A stretch of 64,000 nucleotides of DNA from Clostridia bacterium (GCA_017522515.1 JAFWZH010000134.1:14754-78753); one strand, 5' to 3'. Shown: positions 27,699 to 38,001, counted from the first letter of the stretch. The notes: a model not told the origin generated them from the sequence alone. Translations and numbers: made by a program.

Positions 27699-28100
27699 TC
27701 ACTCGACTTTTTCTATCATATTCACAGTCCAGTGATAAGAAGTAAATACAAACAAAACATCAAATTCACTAGATATTTCAATTATATCTCGCAAATTTTT
27801 TAAATCAATAACTTGCACTAATAATTTTACAGAAATATAAAATTTAAATAACGATTTAATTGAAACCTTATTTTTGGTTTTTACTTGAATATATTTATTG
27901 GTCTTATAATATTCAGGTTTTACAATACATAGTAACGATTGATGGTAATCAGAAATCCATGCACAAGAATTGATTTTTTCATTCTTATTTAGCCATACAA
28001 TCAACCGATTCAATTTCATAAAAGGAATAATAAACCAATTTAGTAAACCGAATAAAATTATAACAATCACGGCAGACAAACAAATAATGATTGTTTTCAA
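27699..28100 (-). CDS. Membrane-anchored protein next to the Rhs C-terminus (candidate immunity)
   Basis: This 133-aa protein has an N-terminal membrane helix (about residues 3-27) and a basic soluble domain. It uses a TTG start at 28100, supported by AAGGTG upstream, 11 bp after the Rhs stop. Direct adjacency to the variable Rhs C-terminus makes it the first candidate for the cognate immunity protein. I do not recognise a family. Confidence 0.6.
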   Translation of the reverse strand: MKTIIICLSAVIVIILFGLLNWFIIPFMKLNRLIVWLNKNEKINSCAWISDYHQSLLCIVKPEYYKTNKYIQVKTKNKVSIKSLFKFYISVKLLVQVIDLKNLRDIIEISSEFDVLFVFTSYHWTVNMIEKVE

Positions 28101-28111
28101 ATTTTATCACC

Positions 28112-31100
28112 TTATCTATATATTTTAATTTTTAAATTTTTAATTTTCTTTTTTAATTTACTAAAATTATTACCACAACTTGCAAAGAAACTTTTCAACT
28201 TGCTCTTCAATGGAATATAAAGTCCACCATCAAAAGGTGCTGTTTCACGATAAAGTCCAGTTGTTCCAAAAGAAATTTGAATACCAACAAATTTCTTTTT
28301 TGATGATGGATAGTTGTAATAATCATAAACTAACATTCCACCAACCTTAAATCCCACAGCGAATCCAACTGTCACAGAATCAAGGTAATTTTTTATCTTT
28401 TTAAATCTCCAATATATACCTAGCGAACCACTCAAACCTTTTTCCACAACTCCGTATAGTAAAGTTGCACCGATGAATATTCCATAATCCCATGTAGAAT
28501 CAATAAGCAATGTTGCAAAAAAGTTTATCCCCATTATAGCGGCTATACCCCAAGAAATACCTATTGTCAACACCCAATATCCAAAAGGATCTATATTCAT
28601 TATAGGTTCATTCTTACAGTAACAAAACAAATTTGCATTAATTATATTTTTTTCAATTTGTAGAACTATGGGTTCATCCGCATTAATGAACCTACCAACA
28701 ACAGGGCTGTAGTAACGTGACTGAAGATAGTATAAACCAATTTCTTGGTCAAAGTAATAACCACGATAACGATACGGGTTAAGGGTAGAAATACCGCAAC
28801 CGGAAGTGTCCCCAGTAATGGTACAGGTGCCCCACGCATCATAGGTGTATTTTGCAACAATATTTGCTGTTTTATCTACAATAGCAATAATATCACCCTG
28901 TAGGTTCTTATGGAAATAGAACGGCTCATCGTTATAGATAATACCGCAAACAGTCTCTTCGTTATCATAAAGAGGAATAAGAGTATTGTTACCCCAAGTT
29001 TCTCTTAATATCTTACTACCATCAAGCGCAAAATTGTGTCGAACACCGTCAATGGTTTTAGAAGTTCTTATACCATTTGCGTTGTAGGTGTACTGAATGT
29101 TATCAAACGACTTCAGTTGTCTGCCTTTTTCCCAAGTAAGTGTATGACCGAGATACGTTGTAGGATTGCCTTGATCATCATAAATAATTTCTTGATCGCC
29201 AACTTTAGTAAGTTTATCCTTCCAAACGTCATCACCATAAGTATATGAAATACCATTCTTAGTGAGAATATTACCGTAATTATCATAGGTCATATCGTTG
29301 ACAATTACGCCATTTACAATCTCGGTTTTAAGCTGACCAAGCGCATCATAGGTATATTCTGTAGTACCATCTATAGAGTCAATGACTTTTGTGATTCTTT
29401 CCTCTGCGTCATACTCATAAGAAATACTGCGACCATCTGAAAGCACAATTTGACTTACAAGCTGAGTTGTAGGACTGGACTTTAGTTTTTCACTATCAAT
29501 ATGTTCGTCAGTAACTTCACCGGTAAGATAACTAAACTGACGTGATACAAATCCCGTGCCAAGCTGCAGTTCATCAAAGACTTTTCTACCAAAAGAATCG
29601 GTTTTAGAATGGCTTGTAACAGTCTTACCACCTGCAGTGAATTTAACTACAGTGTTGTCATCGGTTGTTTCATAATTTACAATATTTTCGTCGCCGTTTG
29701 CAGAGATAATTCGTTTACGAACAAGAGTGCCATCATTGTCATATACATAGAAGATGGTATTTACAAGTTCTTTTGCGACTACAATCTCATCAGCATTGAT
29801 GGTAATATTGCATTCGGTAGCACGAATTACTTTGCCCTCATCGTATTCGTAATTATACTCTTTACAAGCCAAAATGTCAATAGAACGAACGATGTTTCCC
29901 TGTCCATCATAGGTATATTTATAGTGAGCTGTGAGTGTATTGTTAATATCAAACCACTTTTCAGCAATAAGCTGACCTGTACCATTATATGTAGCCTTCA
30001 TTTTATCGCCGTTAGCATAAGCCATCTCTTTGAGTCTGCCATTGCCAGACTTATATGTGTACTTTACAAGTTTTTCGTCCTTGCCGTTTACACCTATAGA
30101 TTCAAGATTATGGTATGCGTTGTAAGCAAGAACATACTTCATACCATCGCCACGTACAATTGAAGTCATATTGTCAAAAGCATCATAACCGTAAGAAACA
30201 TTAGCTAGTTCTGCACCATCAGCATCCTTGCTGGTAACCTTGGTAGTCTTGCCGGATTCGTCATACTCATATAAGGTTTTGTTACTACAACGGTCTATTA
30301 CTTCCTCGTTACGAGATGTATCTTCATCGACAGTGTAAAGTGTTTCATTACCACGTGCATCAATTTCTGCGATTAAGTCATTACCTGCATTTTCATTCAC
30401 ATTTCCGCTTTCATTTGTTGACTTGGTAAATTCAAATGCACGGTAAATAGTGCCAAATTCACCGTCAGTGAAGGTGGTTTCTGTAAGAGTGTTACCAAAT
30501 GCATCGACTTTTTCTTTAAATCCAGCACCCTCTGATGTTACGGTATCAGCTTCATCAGCAGTTACTACGTCATCATCAACAGCAGTTTCAAAATCACTTG
30601 CAGAAAGACCGGTTTCAATACTATTGCGAATAAGCTGAATATCATCAAAATAAGCAACACCAATGTTGTTACTGTAATCACAATAAATAGTAATGCTTTG
30701 TATGGTGCGATATTTACTCTTAGCGAATTCAACCGAAGCAAGTTGCCATTCTTCTGTACAAGGTGAGAAATCTGCTGTATATTCTTCCGTGCCATATTCT
30801 CTATAAGCCGAATCATAATATCTAATTACAGCACGAAGTCTAAATGTTGTGCTTTCAACATCATCACGCTCGTGATTAGGCAATCCATAACCTTTTGCCC
30901 AACCGGAAAGAGTAAATGTTTCGCGGGTTGAACGACTGGGTTTTACCATAACTACCTGTGATGCGTAACATTTGTCATCAACATTACCTGTAATTTTTAG
31001 AGAATGTTTCATATTAAAACAAGTTTCAGATGTAGAAATCACATCACCTAAGCACTTCCAACTTGTAACATTGTTTTCAAAATTGCTATTTTCAAGCATG

Positions 31101-34100
31101 TTGTATGCATTAGCATAAGGATTGTTTTCAAGTTGAGGTGCATTAAAGTAAACCGCACCCTTACCATTAACCAACAATTGAACTTGTACGTTTTGTTCAG
31201 TTTCAAGGTTAAATGGCGCGATAAGTCGAATATATTCGCTTTCCTTAGCAGATAAGTGTTCACTTTCTGTCAAAACTGTACCATCCGCAGCAACAACTCG
31301 AATATACGCACCAGCATCTTCGTTACCTGTAAATGCTGTAATAACACGAGCATAAACAGATAATGTATATTCACCGATAGGCAAGTCGTTTACGATCTGA
31401 TATACACCGTTTTGCGTGCAGTCAACATTATTGGTTAGTAAACGTAAAAGTTTTTTGCCGAACTTAGTATAACCTTCGTAAGCATAATTTTTGATATATA
31501 TACTACTATTAGAAGGCATACTAGTCCAATTGTCAAGAGTTTCAAAATTATGACCTGAAAGTAAATTGTTAATATTGCTTACAACACCTGCGCCGCCATC
31601 ACCCGAATATGGGTTAATACCGCTATCTTCACCCTCAATACCTGTATTACCCGTATCTTCAGAGTAAGCGTATTCGCTTACAACATCACCATCATCATCA
31701 AATGTATAAACGGTTTTTATTGCACTTTCGTAACAATCCTGTTCTGCGTTTTCAACAAGTTCATAGGTCTGAAGCGTTGTTCTACCAGAAGAAACTGAAT
31801 ATGAATATGTGGATTTTTCGCCTGCAACAAACGAAGCGTTTTCTACGCCAAATTCTGTAACTTCGACGAGGCGCTCGTTGTCAAAGATATATTCCACCTT
31901 ATAAACATTGCTATCTTCGGCATCTTTCAATATCACGGAATTAGGTTTATTTGAATTATATGTGATCTTTGCCTTTCTATTGTCCGGATAGGTTATAGTA
32001 TCAAGAAGCTCACCATCATATGTGTAAGAAATGTGACTTCCATCAGGAGCGGTTATAGACTTTAGATATCCGCCATCATAATAATCAAAACCAAACTCAC
32101 GACCTGCACCATCAGTAACTGAAGCTATTCTATTCAACGCATATGTAATTGTAAGTTTATTATTATATTGATCCTCGATTGAAATAAGTCTGCCTACGGT
32201 GTCAAACAAATATGTCTCATCACCTATAGTCAATGTGAACAATTCAGGATCATACAACATCTCAGCACTATCAACATCTTCATAGAGATGATAGCATACG
32301 CCGCTAGCATTAAGCTTGCATTTTTCACTGTGCTTAAAGTAAACTTCGTTTCCGTTAGCATCAATATGTACATAACCGATATACGCAACACCTTCATGCT
32401 GGAATGCAGTTTGTATCATGCTTTGCATTATATTAAGTTTAAAACCATGACCAAGTTTCATTGCATCAAAGTTTGCAGTAAGAAGTTTGATAGCACTGTT
32501 GGCAGTATATTGATAATCTGACAATGCGCTGTTATATAAATGCTTGATCGTTACAGGCATTCTATTACCACCCCAGGCAAAATCTTCTGATTCAAACATA
32601 AGATTTCCGCACTGAAGGTCAATGCTACCCTGACCAAATCGACCTAGCGAATGAGTATGAGTACGATATGAAGTATTTACACCGTAATTTGTCTCATAAG
32701 TCACGGCAATTTGCGGTGCCAGTTCGCTGTTTGTCGATACACCGTACAATTCAATATAACTTTCAGAAGCCGCATCCTCATCAAGCATTTTCAAAACAAA
32801 TTTAGAATCGGAATTTTCGTTTTTATTGAGTTGATCGATTAGCGTAGTAATATCGAATGCATATTTAACAACACTACCTTCTTCATAACTACCAATCTTA
32901 ATACGTGCAAAATCAATAAGATTGGAGCAAATTGTTGGAGTGCAACTACCATTATTTATGGCATCTGATACTTGGTAAAGACCAAACTTGGGATAACCAC
33001 TCTTATCTGAAATTCCCGCATGCTGTGAAAGAACAAGTTCTGCTTTTTTAATACGTGGATTACGAGGTAAAGTTGGCATATTAAAGCTCATATACATACG
33101 ATACTTAGAATAATCATCACCTGCTGAATCGCATGTCACCGCAATGCTATAATCGCCGGTTTTACCATAATATTCTCTTACTTTAACATAGTATGTATTG
33201 CCCTCTGTAAGTTCGGCTGTAATGCTAAAGTTGCGTCCTTTTGAGTCGTCATTTTCTTTAATAAGATTACCGCATGAATCATACAAATAACCTCTTGTAT
33301 CGGTAGAACCTTGTGTACTTATTGTATAATTGCATGTGCCAGCACTTGCTACAAATTTATACCATACTTCACAACATTCACATGGGATAGTATCACTCAC
33401 CCAATTATTAAGTGTGATGGGTTTAGCGTTTTGCATTTCTATTGGCAACGAACTATCGTTTGCAAAAGGAGGAACATTTCCAACCAAACCAATTTTATGA
33501 TATACATCTTCCCGAACGATACCATCTTCCCAACTATAAGTTGAAATATTGGTATTACCAGAAATTTGTATTTGTGGGTCAATTACTACAGGAAAAGCTC
33601 TATTTTCGGCATTAATCCAATCGCTATTTGCTGTTATTGTCAAATGAATATTGCCATCTGCGGCGGGTTTCACTTCGTAATATACTGATGTGGATTTTAC
33701 GCCATTTGCGTCAATCATAAACGGTGCAGGAATGAAGAACACTTCCTTTTTATGAACAGCATCCACAAATGCAATTTTCATATTTTCTTCATCAAACTGC
33801 GCTGTAACATTTTTACATTCAAGAACAAATGCATAGCGATATACATTTGCTTTTTCTTTGATAATAATTTCTTCTTTTACACCATTAGCAGAAACCGAAT
33901 ATTCATAATCTGCACCATTTTCAACATCTGCAAAACAAATTGTATCGTGTTTTGCGCCACGTTTGCTCTTTTTATTAACAACTGGGCGAATAAGTTTTTT
34001 ATTCTTTTTTGATTTTTTCGATAATACAGTAACGCATTTATCCTCATGTTCAATTCGGAAAAGTTCGTCATTTTCTTCGCGGCTGAATTTTGCAACAAAG

Positions 34101-34429
34101 TGATTTCTGCCGCAAACTAACTGCTTACCATCGTCTGACTCGAATACAGATTCGTCAATTTCTTCATAAGACCGTGTATCACTGTCAAGCACGTGAACAG
34201 GTTTCGCGTAAAATACCGCTTGCTCGGTATTGTCTCCCATACGGAAAACTTTACGGTTTGTACCTCTAAGTTCAGTGATTTCGCCTACACGTTTTTTTGC
34301 CGCTTTTTTCTTATTATCATTTTTAATATCATAATCACTTTCCATTTCGAAAGTAGTTTTTATGGTCTCATCGCCATTATTAGTTTCAGGCGCAAGATAT
34401 ATTTCTTCGCCTTTTTTACTTTTGTCCAT
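28112..34429 (-). CDS. DNRLRE-Rhs/YD-repeat giant protein with variable C-terminus
   Basis: This 2105-aa protein has no signal peptide; it starts MDKSKKGEEIYLAPE after AGAGGAG. About residues 290-590 hold DNRLRE-like and pre-peptidase-C-like modules. Many YD/Rhs repeats follow (YTYDGxGxxxx units, residues about 600-980 and 1380-1880), interrupted by two carbohydrate-binding-like domains (about 1020-1280). The Rhs core (YRYRGYYFDQEIGLYYLQSRYY...GRFINADE) ends near 1915 and NIDPFGYW near 1945. The last 160 residues are unrelated, hydrophobic and then Lys-rich, as in polymorphic toxins. It is encoded after a holin-amidase cassette and before two small membrane proteins. The toxin activity is unknown. 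Confidence 0.92.
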   Translation of the reverse strand: MDKSKKGEEIYLAPETNNGDETIKTTFEMESDYDIKNDNKKKAAKKRVGEITELRGTNRKVFRMGDNTEQAVFYAKPVHVLDSDTRSYEEIDESVFESDDGKQLVCGRNHFVAKFSREENDELFRIEHEDKCVTVLSKKSKKNKKLIRPVVNKKSKRGAKHDTICFADVENGADYEYSVSANGVKEEIIIKEKANVYRYAFVLECKNVTAQFDEENMKIAFVDAVHKKEVFFIPAPFMIDANGVKSTSVYYEVKPAADGNIHLTITANSDWINAENRAFPVVIDPQIQISGNTNISTYSWEDGIVREDVYHKIGLVGNVPPFANDSSLPIEMQNAKPITLNNWVSDTIPCECCEVWYKFVASAGTCNYTISTQGSTDTRGYLYDSCGNLIKENDDSKGRNFSITAELTEGNTYYVKVREYYGKTGDYSIAVTCDSAGDDYSKYRMYMSFNMPTLPRNPRIKKAELVLSQHAGISDKSGYPKFGLYQVSDAINNGSCTPTICSNLIDFARIKIGSYEEGSVVKYAFDITTLIDQLNKNENSDSKFVLKMLDEDAASESYIELYGVSTNSELAPQIAVTYETNYGVNTSYRTHTHSLGRFGQGSIDLQCGNLMFESEDFAWGGNRMPVTIKHLYNSALSDYQYTANSAIKLLTANFDAMKLGHGFKLNIMQSMIQTAFQHEGVAYIGYVHIDANGNEVYFKHSEKCKLNASGVCYHLYEDVDSAEMLYDPELFTLTIGDETYLFDTVGRLISIEDQYNNKLTITYALNRIASVTDGAGREFGFDYYDGGYLKSITAPDGSHISYTYDGELLDTITYPDNRKAKITYNSNKPNSVILKDAEDSNVYKVEYIFDNERLVEVTEFGVENASFVAGEKSTYSYSVSSGRTTLQTYELVENAEQDCYESAIKTVYTFDDDGDVVSEYAYSEDTGNTGIEGEDSGINPYSGDGGAGVVSNINNLLSGHNFETLDNWTSMPSNSSIYIKNYAYEGYTKFGKKLLRLLTNNVDCTQNGVYQIVNDLPIGEYTLSVYARVITAFTGNEDAGAYIRVVAADGTVLTESEHLSAKESEYIRLIAPFNLETEQNVQVQLLVNGKGAVYFNAPQLENNPYANAYNMLENSNFENNVTSWKCLGDVISTSETCFNMKHSLKITGNVDDKCYASQVVMVKPSRSTRETFTLSGWAKGYGLPNHERDDVESTTFRLRAVIRYYDSAYREYGTEEYTADFSPCTEEWQLASVEFAKSKYRTIQSITIYCDYSNNIGVAYFDDIQLIRNSIETGLSASDFETAVDDDVVTADEADTVTSEGAGFKEKVDAFGNTLTETTFTDGEFGTIYRAFEFTKSTNESGNVNENAGNDLIAEIDARGNETLYTVDEDTSRNEEVIDRCSNKTLYEYDESGKTTKVTSKDADGAELANVSYGYDAFDNMTSIVRGDGMKYVLAYNAYHNLESIGVNGKDEKLVKYTYKSGNGRLKEMAYANGDKMKATYNGTGQLIAEKWFDINNTLTAHYKYTYDGQGNIVRSIDILACKEYNYEYDEGKVIRATECNITINADEIVVAKELVNTIFYVYDNDGTLVRKRIISANGDENIVNYETTDDNTVVKFTAGGKTVTSHSKTDSFGRKVFDELQLGTGFVSRQFSYLTGEVTDEHIDSEKLKSSPTTQLVSQIVLSDGRSISYEYDAEERITKVIDSIDGTTEYTYDALGQLKTEIVNGVIVNDMTYDNYGNILTKNGISYTYGDDVWKDKLTKVGDQEIIYDDQGNPTTYLGHTLTWEKGRQLKSFDNIQYTYNANGIRTSKTIDGVRHNFALDGSKILRETWGNNTLIPLYDNEETVCGIIYNDEPFYFHKNLQGDIIAIVDKTANIVAKYTYDAWGTCTITGDTSGCGISTLNPYRYRGYYFDQEIGLYYLQSRYYSPVVGRFINADEPIVLQIEKNIINANLFCYCKNEPIMNIDPFGYWVLTIGISWGIAAIMGINFFATLLIDSTWDYGIFIGATLLYGVVEKGLSGSLGIYWRFKKIKNYLDSVTVGFAVGFKVGGMLVYDYYNYPSSKKKFVGIQISFGTTGLYRETAPFDGGLYIPLKSKLKSFFASCGNNFSKLKKKIKNLKIKIYR

Positions 34430-34494
34430 ATCTTAGGGACTCCTCTCTATTGATTATGGACAGTTAATTTATTTATAGATAATGAATAGAATTA

Positions 34495-35625
34495 CTATTT
34501 ATAATTGATCTCTAAAATTTGAGGTGCATAACTGCTGTCTGCAGTTGATATAATGGCAAAATCTCCATCTTTAACTTTCAATTTCAAAATCAAGCCATTT
34601 GAAGGACTAAGTTTTTTTGTTTGAGAATCTACTAAAAGTGGTGTTATATCTATATTTTGATAATTATTTATTATGTTAGAATTAGCTATTAAATCACCTT
34701 CTAATATTTTGTTTTCCCAATTAGAACCAAAACTACAAAATCTTTGCGAAACTTTATATACCTTTAATTGTCGTGTTGTCTTATTGTGTAATGGTATATG
34801 CATTACAACTTTATTTATATTCTTTTCAATCATCTCAGAAATACGATCATAATCTACTCTTGAATATAGCCATTGCTCTCCAAACTGTTCAGTTTTTCCA
34901 ATAAACGCAATGCTTCCAAAAGCGTTATTATCACTAGGGTTCCCGCTTTCTACAGTTGTATCTTGAAACAGTTTTCTTTCATACATGTTTATTTCAAATA
35001 ATATTCCTTTAGCATCGTGAACATTAGGCAAAACGGTAACCTTATATTTCTTATCGTTTATTTTTTCACACTCTAGTTTTGCGGGTGCTATAATATCATT
35101 AGACCAGTTAGTAGAGCCAATACAAGATAACGTTACAAATGGTTTAAATTGCTCGCTCATTAAAGCAAAAAATTTATTTGTAACTCTTGCATTTAGAAAA
35201 GGTATACTAACTTCAACAAAAAATGAAAATCTATCTTTGCCGTTAAGATTTGCATTATATGCTATACCATTTGCTGTTGGATAAACTTCATCTAAGCCAT
35301 AAAAGACTCGTTCCTCAAAATATGAGTGGATTGTCTGTTGTGGCTGCATTTCACAAAATCCTTCGGCATTTTCCATTCTTATAGTATTAAACAATGTTAT
35401 ATTCGCATTGCTGCCTACGGTATATATTTCACCATTAGATTGGTTAAATCTAAAATCAACTATTTTTTTGCTCCTTTGGTTATAAATTGGACAACTAAAA
35501 TAGTATGCAGTTTTAGTACCGTTTTTTTCTTTTAAAACCACTCTATATCGGTTGCAATTATCGTAATCAATTTCGAAATCATCATTATCTCTTATATACG
35601 AGATTTCATCTAAAATAGATTTCAT
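34495..35625 (-). CDS. DNRLRE-type beta protein lacking CYTH domain
   Basis: This 376-aa protein aligns along its whole length with the C-terminal two thirds of the CYTH-DNRLRE proteins at 41863 and 45530. Shared blocks include the GSKT-YYFS-PIYN start, the ATTNG-like middle, LFEINMYERK, QDTTVES and QRFCSFGSNWENK. It begins at the linker and so lacks the CYTH domain. There is no signal peptide. It lies between the amidase and Rhs genes in the same operon, suggesting a structural or targeting partner of the Rhs protein. Confidence 0.75.
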   Translation of the reverse strand: MKSILDEISYIRDNDDFEIDYDNCNRYRVVLKEKNGTKTAYYFSCPIYNQRSKKIVDFRFNQSNGEIYTVGSNANITLFNTIRMENAEGFCEMQPQQTIHSYFEERVFYGLDEVYPTANGIAYNANLNGKDRFSFFVEVSIPFLNARVTNKFFALMSEQFKPFVTLSCIGSTNWSNDIIAPAKLECEKINDKKYKVTVLPNVHDAKGILFEINMYERKLFQDTTVESGNPSDNNAFGSIAFIGKTEQFGEQWLYSRVDYDRISEMIEKNINKVVMHIPLHNKTTRQLKVYKVSQRFCSFGSNWENKILEGDLIANSNIINNYQNIDITPLLVDSQTKKLSPSNGLILKLKVKDGDFAIISTADSSYAPQILEINYK

Positions 35626-35705
35626 TCATTCACTTCCAAAATTCTATATTAATTAACTGTCAATTTTTGTTTGTGTGGCAGCAGCCAATACCACACAATT
35701 TTCAA

Positions 35706-36716
35706 TTAATCTAAATATATTTTCACAGCATCTATAGATTGTCCTAAGATGCCAGCGTATCCGTTATCGTAATCATTTTCATTGTAGCCAGAGACAAACG
35801 GTAACCACCTATTACTAGTTCGTAAATGAACAGCATAATGTATAGTTTTACCTGTGTCTGTTCGCATCATCAAACCATCGATAACTTTTCCAAACAATCC
35901 AGCATAATCATCACGATTCGTAACTTCAGGCAACCATACGCCACCCTTGCAATGAACTTTATAAACAATGTTACCTTTCGATAGATTTGCAAACAAAGCA
36001 CATATATCATGACTAAAAATACCTGCATAATCTTCAAGATCTTTAACATTTGGTAGCCATTTCTTTCGAACGTTATCCCACACTTGATATGTAACAGATA
36101 CTTTTTCATCATTCTTAAAATCTTCGGACTTATTATCCAAAACTATGGACTCTCTTTTTTCCAAATTTAAGAACTCAATTAGACCTTCAGCTACTGCGAG
36201 TGCATAAGCGTTTTGACCTGCTTCCGATGTTATAACCTTGTAATCCTCAGTGCCATCCATAAATCCACCTTCGCAGAGCACGGCCGGTATTTTGTTTTGA
36301 TTAATAACAGTAAAGTCTGCCTTTTTAATACCTCTGCCTCTTAGGCCTGTATATTCAACCATTTTGTCATAAATCAAATTGGCAAGTTGAATATCATCTT
36401 CAGTTGGATTGTTATCGGTGAACACTTCTACACCTGTAGCTTCGTTCCATTTGCCTGTAAAAGCATTATGGTGCAAAGAAACAAATACCTCCGCACCTGC
36501 AGCTATATATCTGTTAAGCCTATTAATAAGACTTTCATCGGTGTAACCCTCATCGTTATCCGTATGTAGAAATGCGCAGTTGTAAGGGGCTAATATCTCG
36601 ACAACCTTGTCTCTTACTTTGTCGCCAATAAGCCACTCTTTTATTCCGTCTGGCGTTTGTTTGCCGGGTGTGTATAAACCGTGACCTACGTCTATTGCAA
36701 TTAATACTTCCTTCAT
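35706..36716 (-). CDS. N-acetylmuramoyl-L-alanine amidase (Amidase_3 endolysin)
   Basis: This 336-aa enzyme has the zinc-amidase residues His12 (DVGHG), Glu27, His82/83 (SLHHNA) and the catalytic Glu149 (LCEGG). Residues from about 205 form three copies of a wall-binding repeat with the pattern Y-x-V...W-LP-V...DYAG-x-x-G. No signal peptide is present, as in phage endolysins that need a holin. It follows the holin gene by 6 bp. It cleaves the peptide from muramic acid. Confidence 0.93.
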   Translation of the reverse strand: MKEVLIAIDVGHGLYTPGKQTPDGIKEWLIGDKVRDKVVEILAPYNCAFLHTDNDEGYTDESLINRLNRYIAAGAEVFVSLHHNAFTGKWNEATGVEVFTDNNPTEDDIQLANLIYDKMVEYTGLRGRGIKKADFTVINQNKIPAVLCEGGFMDGTEDYKVITSEAGQNAYALAVAEGLIEFLNLEKRESIVLDNKSEDFKNDEKVSVTYQVWDNVRKKWLPNVKDLEDYAGIFSHDICALFANLSKGNIVYKVHCKGGVWLPEVTNRDDYAGLFGKVIDGLMMRTDTGKTIHYAVHLRTSNRWLPFVSGYNENDYDNGYAGILGQSIDAVKIYLD

Positions 36717-36722
36717 ATTAAA

Positions 36723-37010
36723 TCACTCATCTTTTTTGGCTTGAAGATACAATTGATTAGCATAAACACTAGCACCTGCGACAAGAACGCCTTGTGTAAA
36801 TGATGTAAATACAGCTAAAGCAATCTCTTTTGCACAAGAAACGTCACTTGTCGCAAATACCCAAACGGCAGATAAAACCACGCCTATCAGTCCTATTGAC
36901 AAGGGTATCCATTTATCAGGCAACCTGCTTTCCTTAAGGCCGACACCTACGAAATATAATACCGGAATTAAAATAAGTAATTCTGTTTTAATATAATCTT
37001 GAAAATTCAT
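36723..37010 (-). CDS. Phage-type holin
   Basis: This 95-aa protein has three hydrophobic segments (about residues 11-26, 34-52 and 62-85) and a short charged C-terminus (QAKKDE), matching small phage holins. The gene sits between an XhlA-like gene and the amidase with 12 and 6 bp gaps, a compact lysis cassette. It would form membrane lesions that let the amidase and possibly other proteins out. Confidence 0.85.
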   Translation of the reverse strand: MNFQDYIKTELLILIPVLYFVGVGLKESRLPDKWIPLSIGLIGVVLSAVWVFATSDVSCAKEIALAVFTSFTQGVLVAGASVYANQLYLQAKKDE

Positions 37011-37022
37011 ATAGTATCGACC

Positions 37023-37316
37023 TTAAGTAACAGCGAGGCCGATGATCGTTGAAATAACCGCACCTGCTATAGCGGCAATTATAGCCGTAACAATTTGCTG
37101 TAATCTCATTTTAGGAACAGATTCAATTTCGTCGATTTTTTGTTCATGACGTGCTAAATGTTGATTTGTATGTTTCAATTCATTTGCTAAAGTTATAAGA
37201 GTTTCATTCATTGTACGAATTTCTCCTTGAACCGCTTGTAAACTAGAAACATCGTGTTCTATACCACTTAATCGCTGCTCTACACGAGATAGAGCAATGC
37301 GTACATCTTCCTCCAT
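37023..37316 (-). CDS. XhlA-like coiled-coil protein with C-terminal TM helix
   Basis: This 97-aa protein has a heptad-rich coiled coil (about residues 5-60) and one C-terminal membrane helix (about residues 74-95, Ala/Ile-rich). This matches the XhlA-type haemolysin/holin accessory proteins of Firmicute phages. AAAGGAG supports the ATG at 37316. It is the first gene of the lysis/Rhs operon and lies about 35 bp from the probable transcription start. Confidence 0.75.
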   Translation of the reverse strand: MEEDVRIALSRVEQRLSGIEHDVSSLQAVQGEIRTMNETLITLANELKHTNQHLARHEQKIDEIESVPKMRLQQIVTAIIAAIAGAVISTIIGLAVT

Positions 37317-37356
37317 AAGGTTTCTCCTTTCCTCATTTTTTTGTGGCTGCAAACAC

Positions 37357-37388
37357 AGTATACAACTATTAGCGGACTGTTCCTGTCC
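37357..37388 (-). promoter_or_regulatory. Shared-motif promoter of the lysis/Rhs operon (site 2)
   Basis: On the minus strand GGAC (37388-37385), AGGAACA, GTCC, then an 11-bp spacer, then TATACT (37362-37357). The repeat is a perfect GGAC-N7-GTCC, and no -35 consensus is seen. The spacing equals that of the plus-strand sites. Confidence 0.75.
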
Positions 37389-37407
37389 ATTGAAAAAAAT
37401 TTTTTAA

Positions 37408-37767
37408 CTATTTAGGATATTTTAATTTTAGCGGCATTGTATAATGAGATATTATGCGATCAATATGTTCGATTTCCTCATTGGATAGTTCTTTTGAAGA
37501 ATTTTTCATTTTATTCAAAACTGCTATGTCTTTATCTGACATATAATCTTTTAAAATATGAAAATCCTCATCTAAATAAATTCCACCTTTATTTCTTCCC
37601 CGTTCTGTGCGAATTGGAAAAGCTTCAGACATACCATCCACATCGCGCTGTATCGTTTTTCTTGATACTTGAAATTCTTCAGCATAATATGACATAGTAC
37701 AAAAGCGTTTTTTGGATAAATCTTGCATTATTTTAATCCAGCGAACAACTATTATTACGCTCGACAT
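37408..37767 (-). CDS. HTH_11 regulator without effector domain
   Basis: This 119-aa protein has an HTH_11/DeoR-YafY-like winged helix (RFCTMSYYAEEFQVSRKTIQRDVDGMSEAFPIRTERG, about residues 20-56) and a GGIYLDEDF wing. It lacks the WYL domain that long members carry. It reads away from its paralogue at 38133 across a 365-bp region, and AGGAGG precedes the ATG. It is a candidate regulator of the shared promoters. Confidence 0.8.
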   Translation of the reverse strand: MSSVIIVVRWIKIMQDLSKKRFCTMSYYAEEFQVSRKTIQRDVDGMSEAFPIRTERGRNKGGIYLDEDFHILKDYMSDKDIAVLNKMKNSSKELSNEEIEHIDRIISHYTMPLKLKYPK

Positions 37768-37802
37768 ATTGTAGTCCTCCTTTCAAAAAAAGAATTAAAA
37801 AA

Positions 37803-37849
37803 CTTTTTGCGCAAAAAGGGGAATTTTGTATGCATACCAATTATAATAA
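37803..37849 (-). promoter_or_regulatory. Palindromes and -10 box upstream of the 37408 regulator
   Basis: A perfect 16-bp palindrome CTTTTTGCGCAAAAAG (37803-37818) and a second palindrome GTATGCATAC (37828-37837) lie just downstream of a minus-strand TATAAT (about 37842-37847). They fit operators near the start of transcription of the regulator gene. Confidence 0.5.
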
Positions 37850-38001
37850 CCACGAAAAATTGTTTTTTGTGCCATAAAATGTAAAAATTGTTCTATTTTT
37901 TCATCGCAAAAAATGACAAAAAAATCACAATTTAAACAAATGATTATACAAAGTTACAATATTAGACAAAATATGCTAAAACATATAAAACAATATTAAA
38001 T

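Noticed and set aside
29609..30163. A 184-aa frame antisense to the Rhs gene
   Set aside because: Long antisense frames arise from the repetitive Rhs codon pattern. There is no start signal and the Ile/Val/Ser-rich translation looks accidental.
27205..37388. Reading the lysis/Rhs region as a complete prophage or tailocin
   Set aside because: No portal, capsid, sheath, tube, baseplate or tape-measure genes are present. Only holin, amidase and XhlA-like genes are phage-type.
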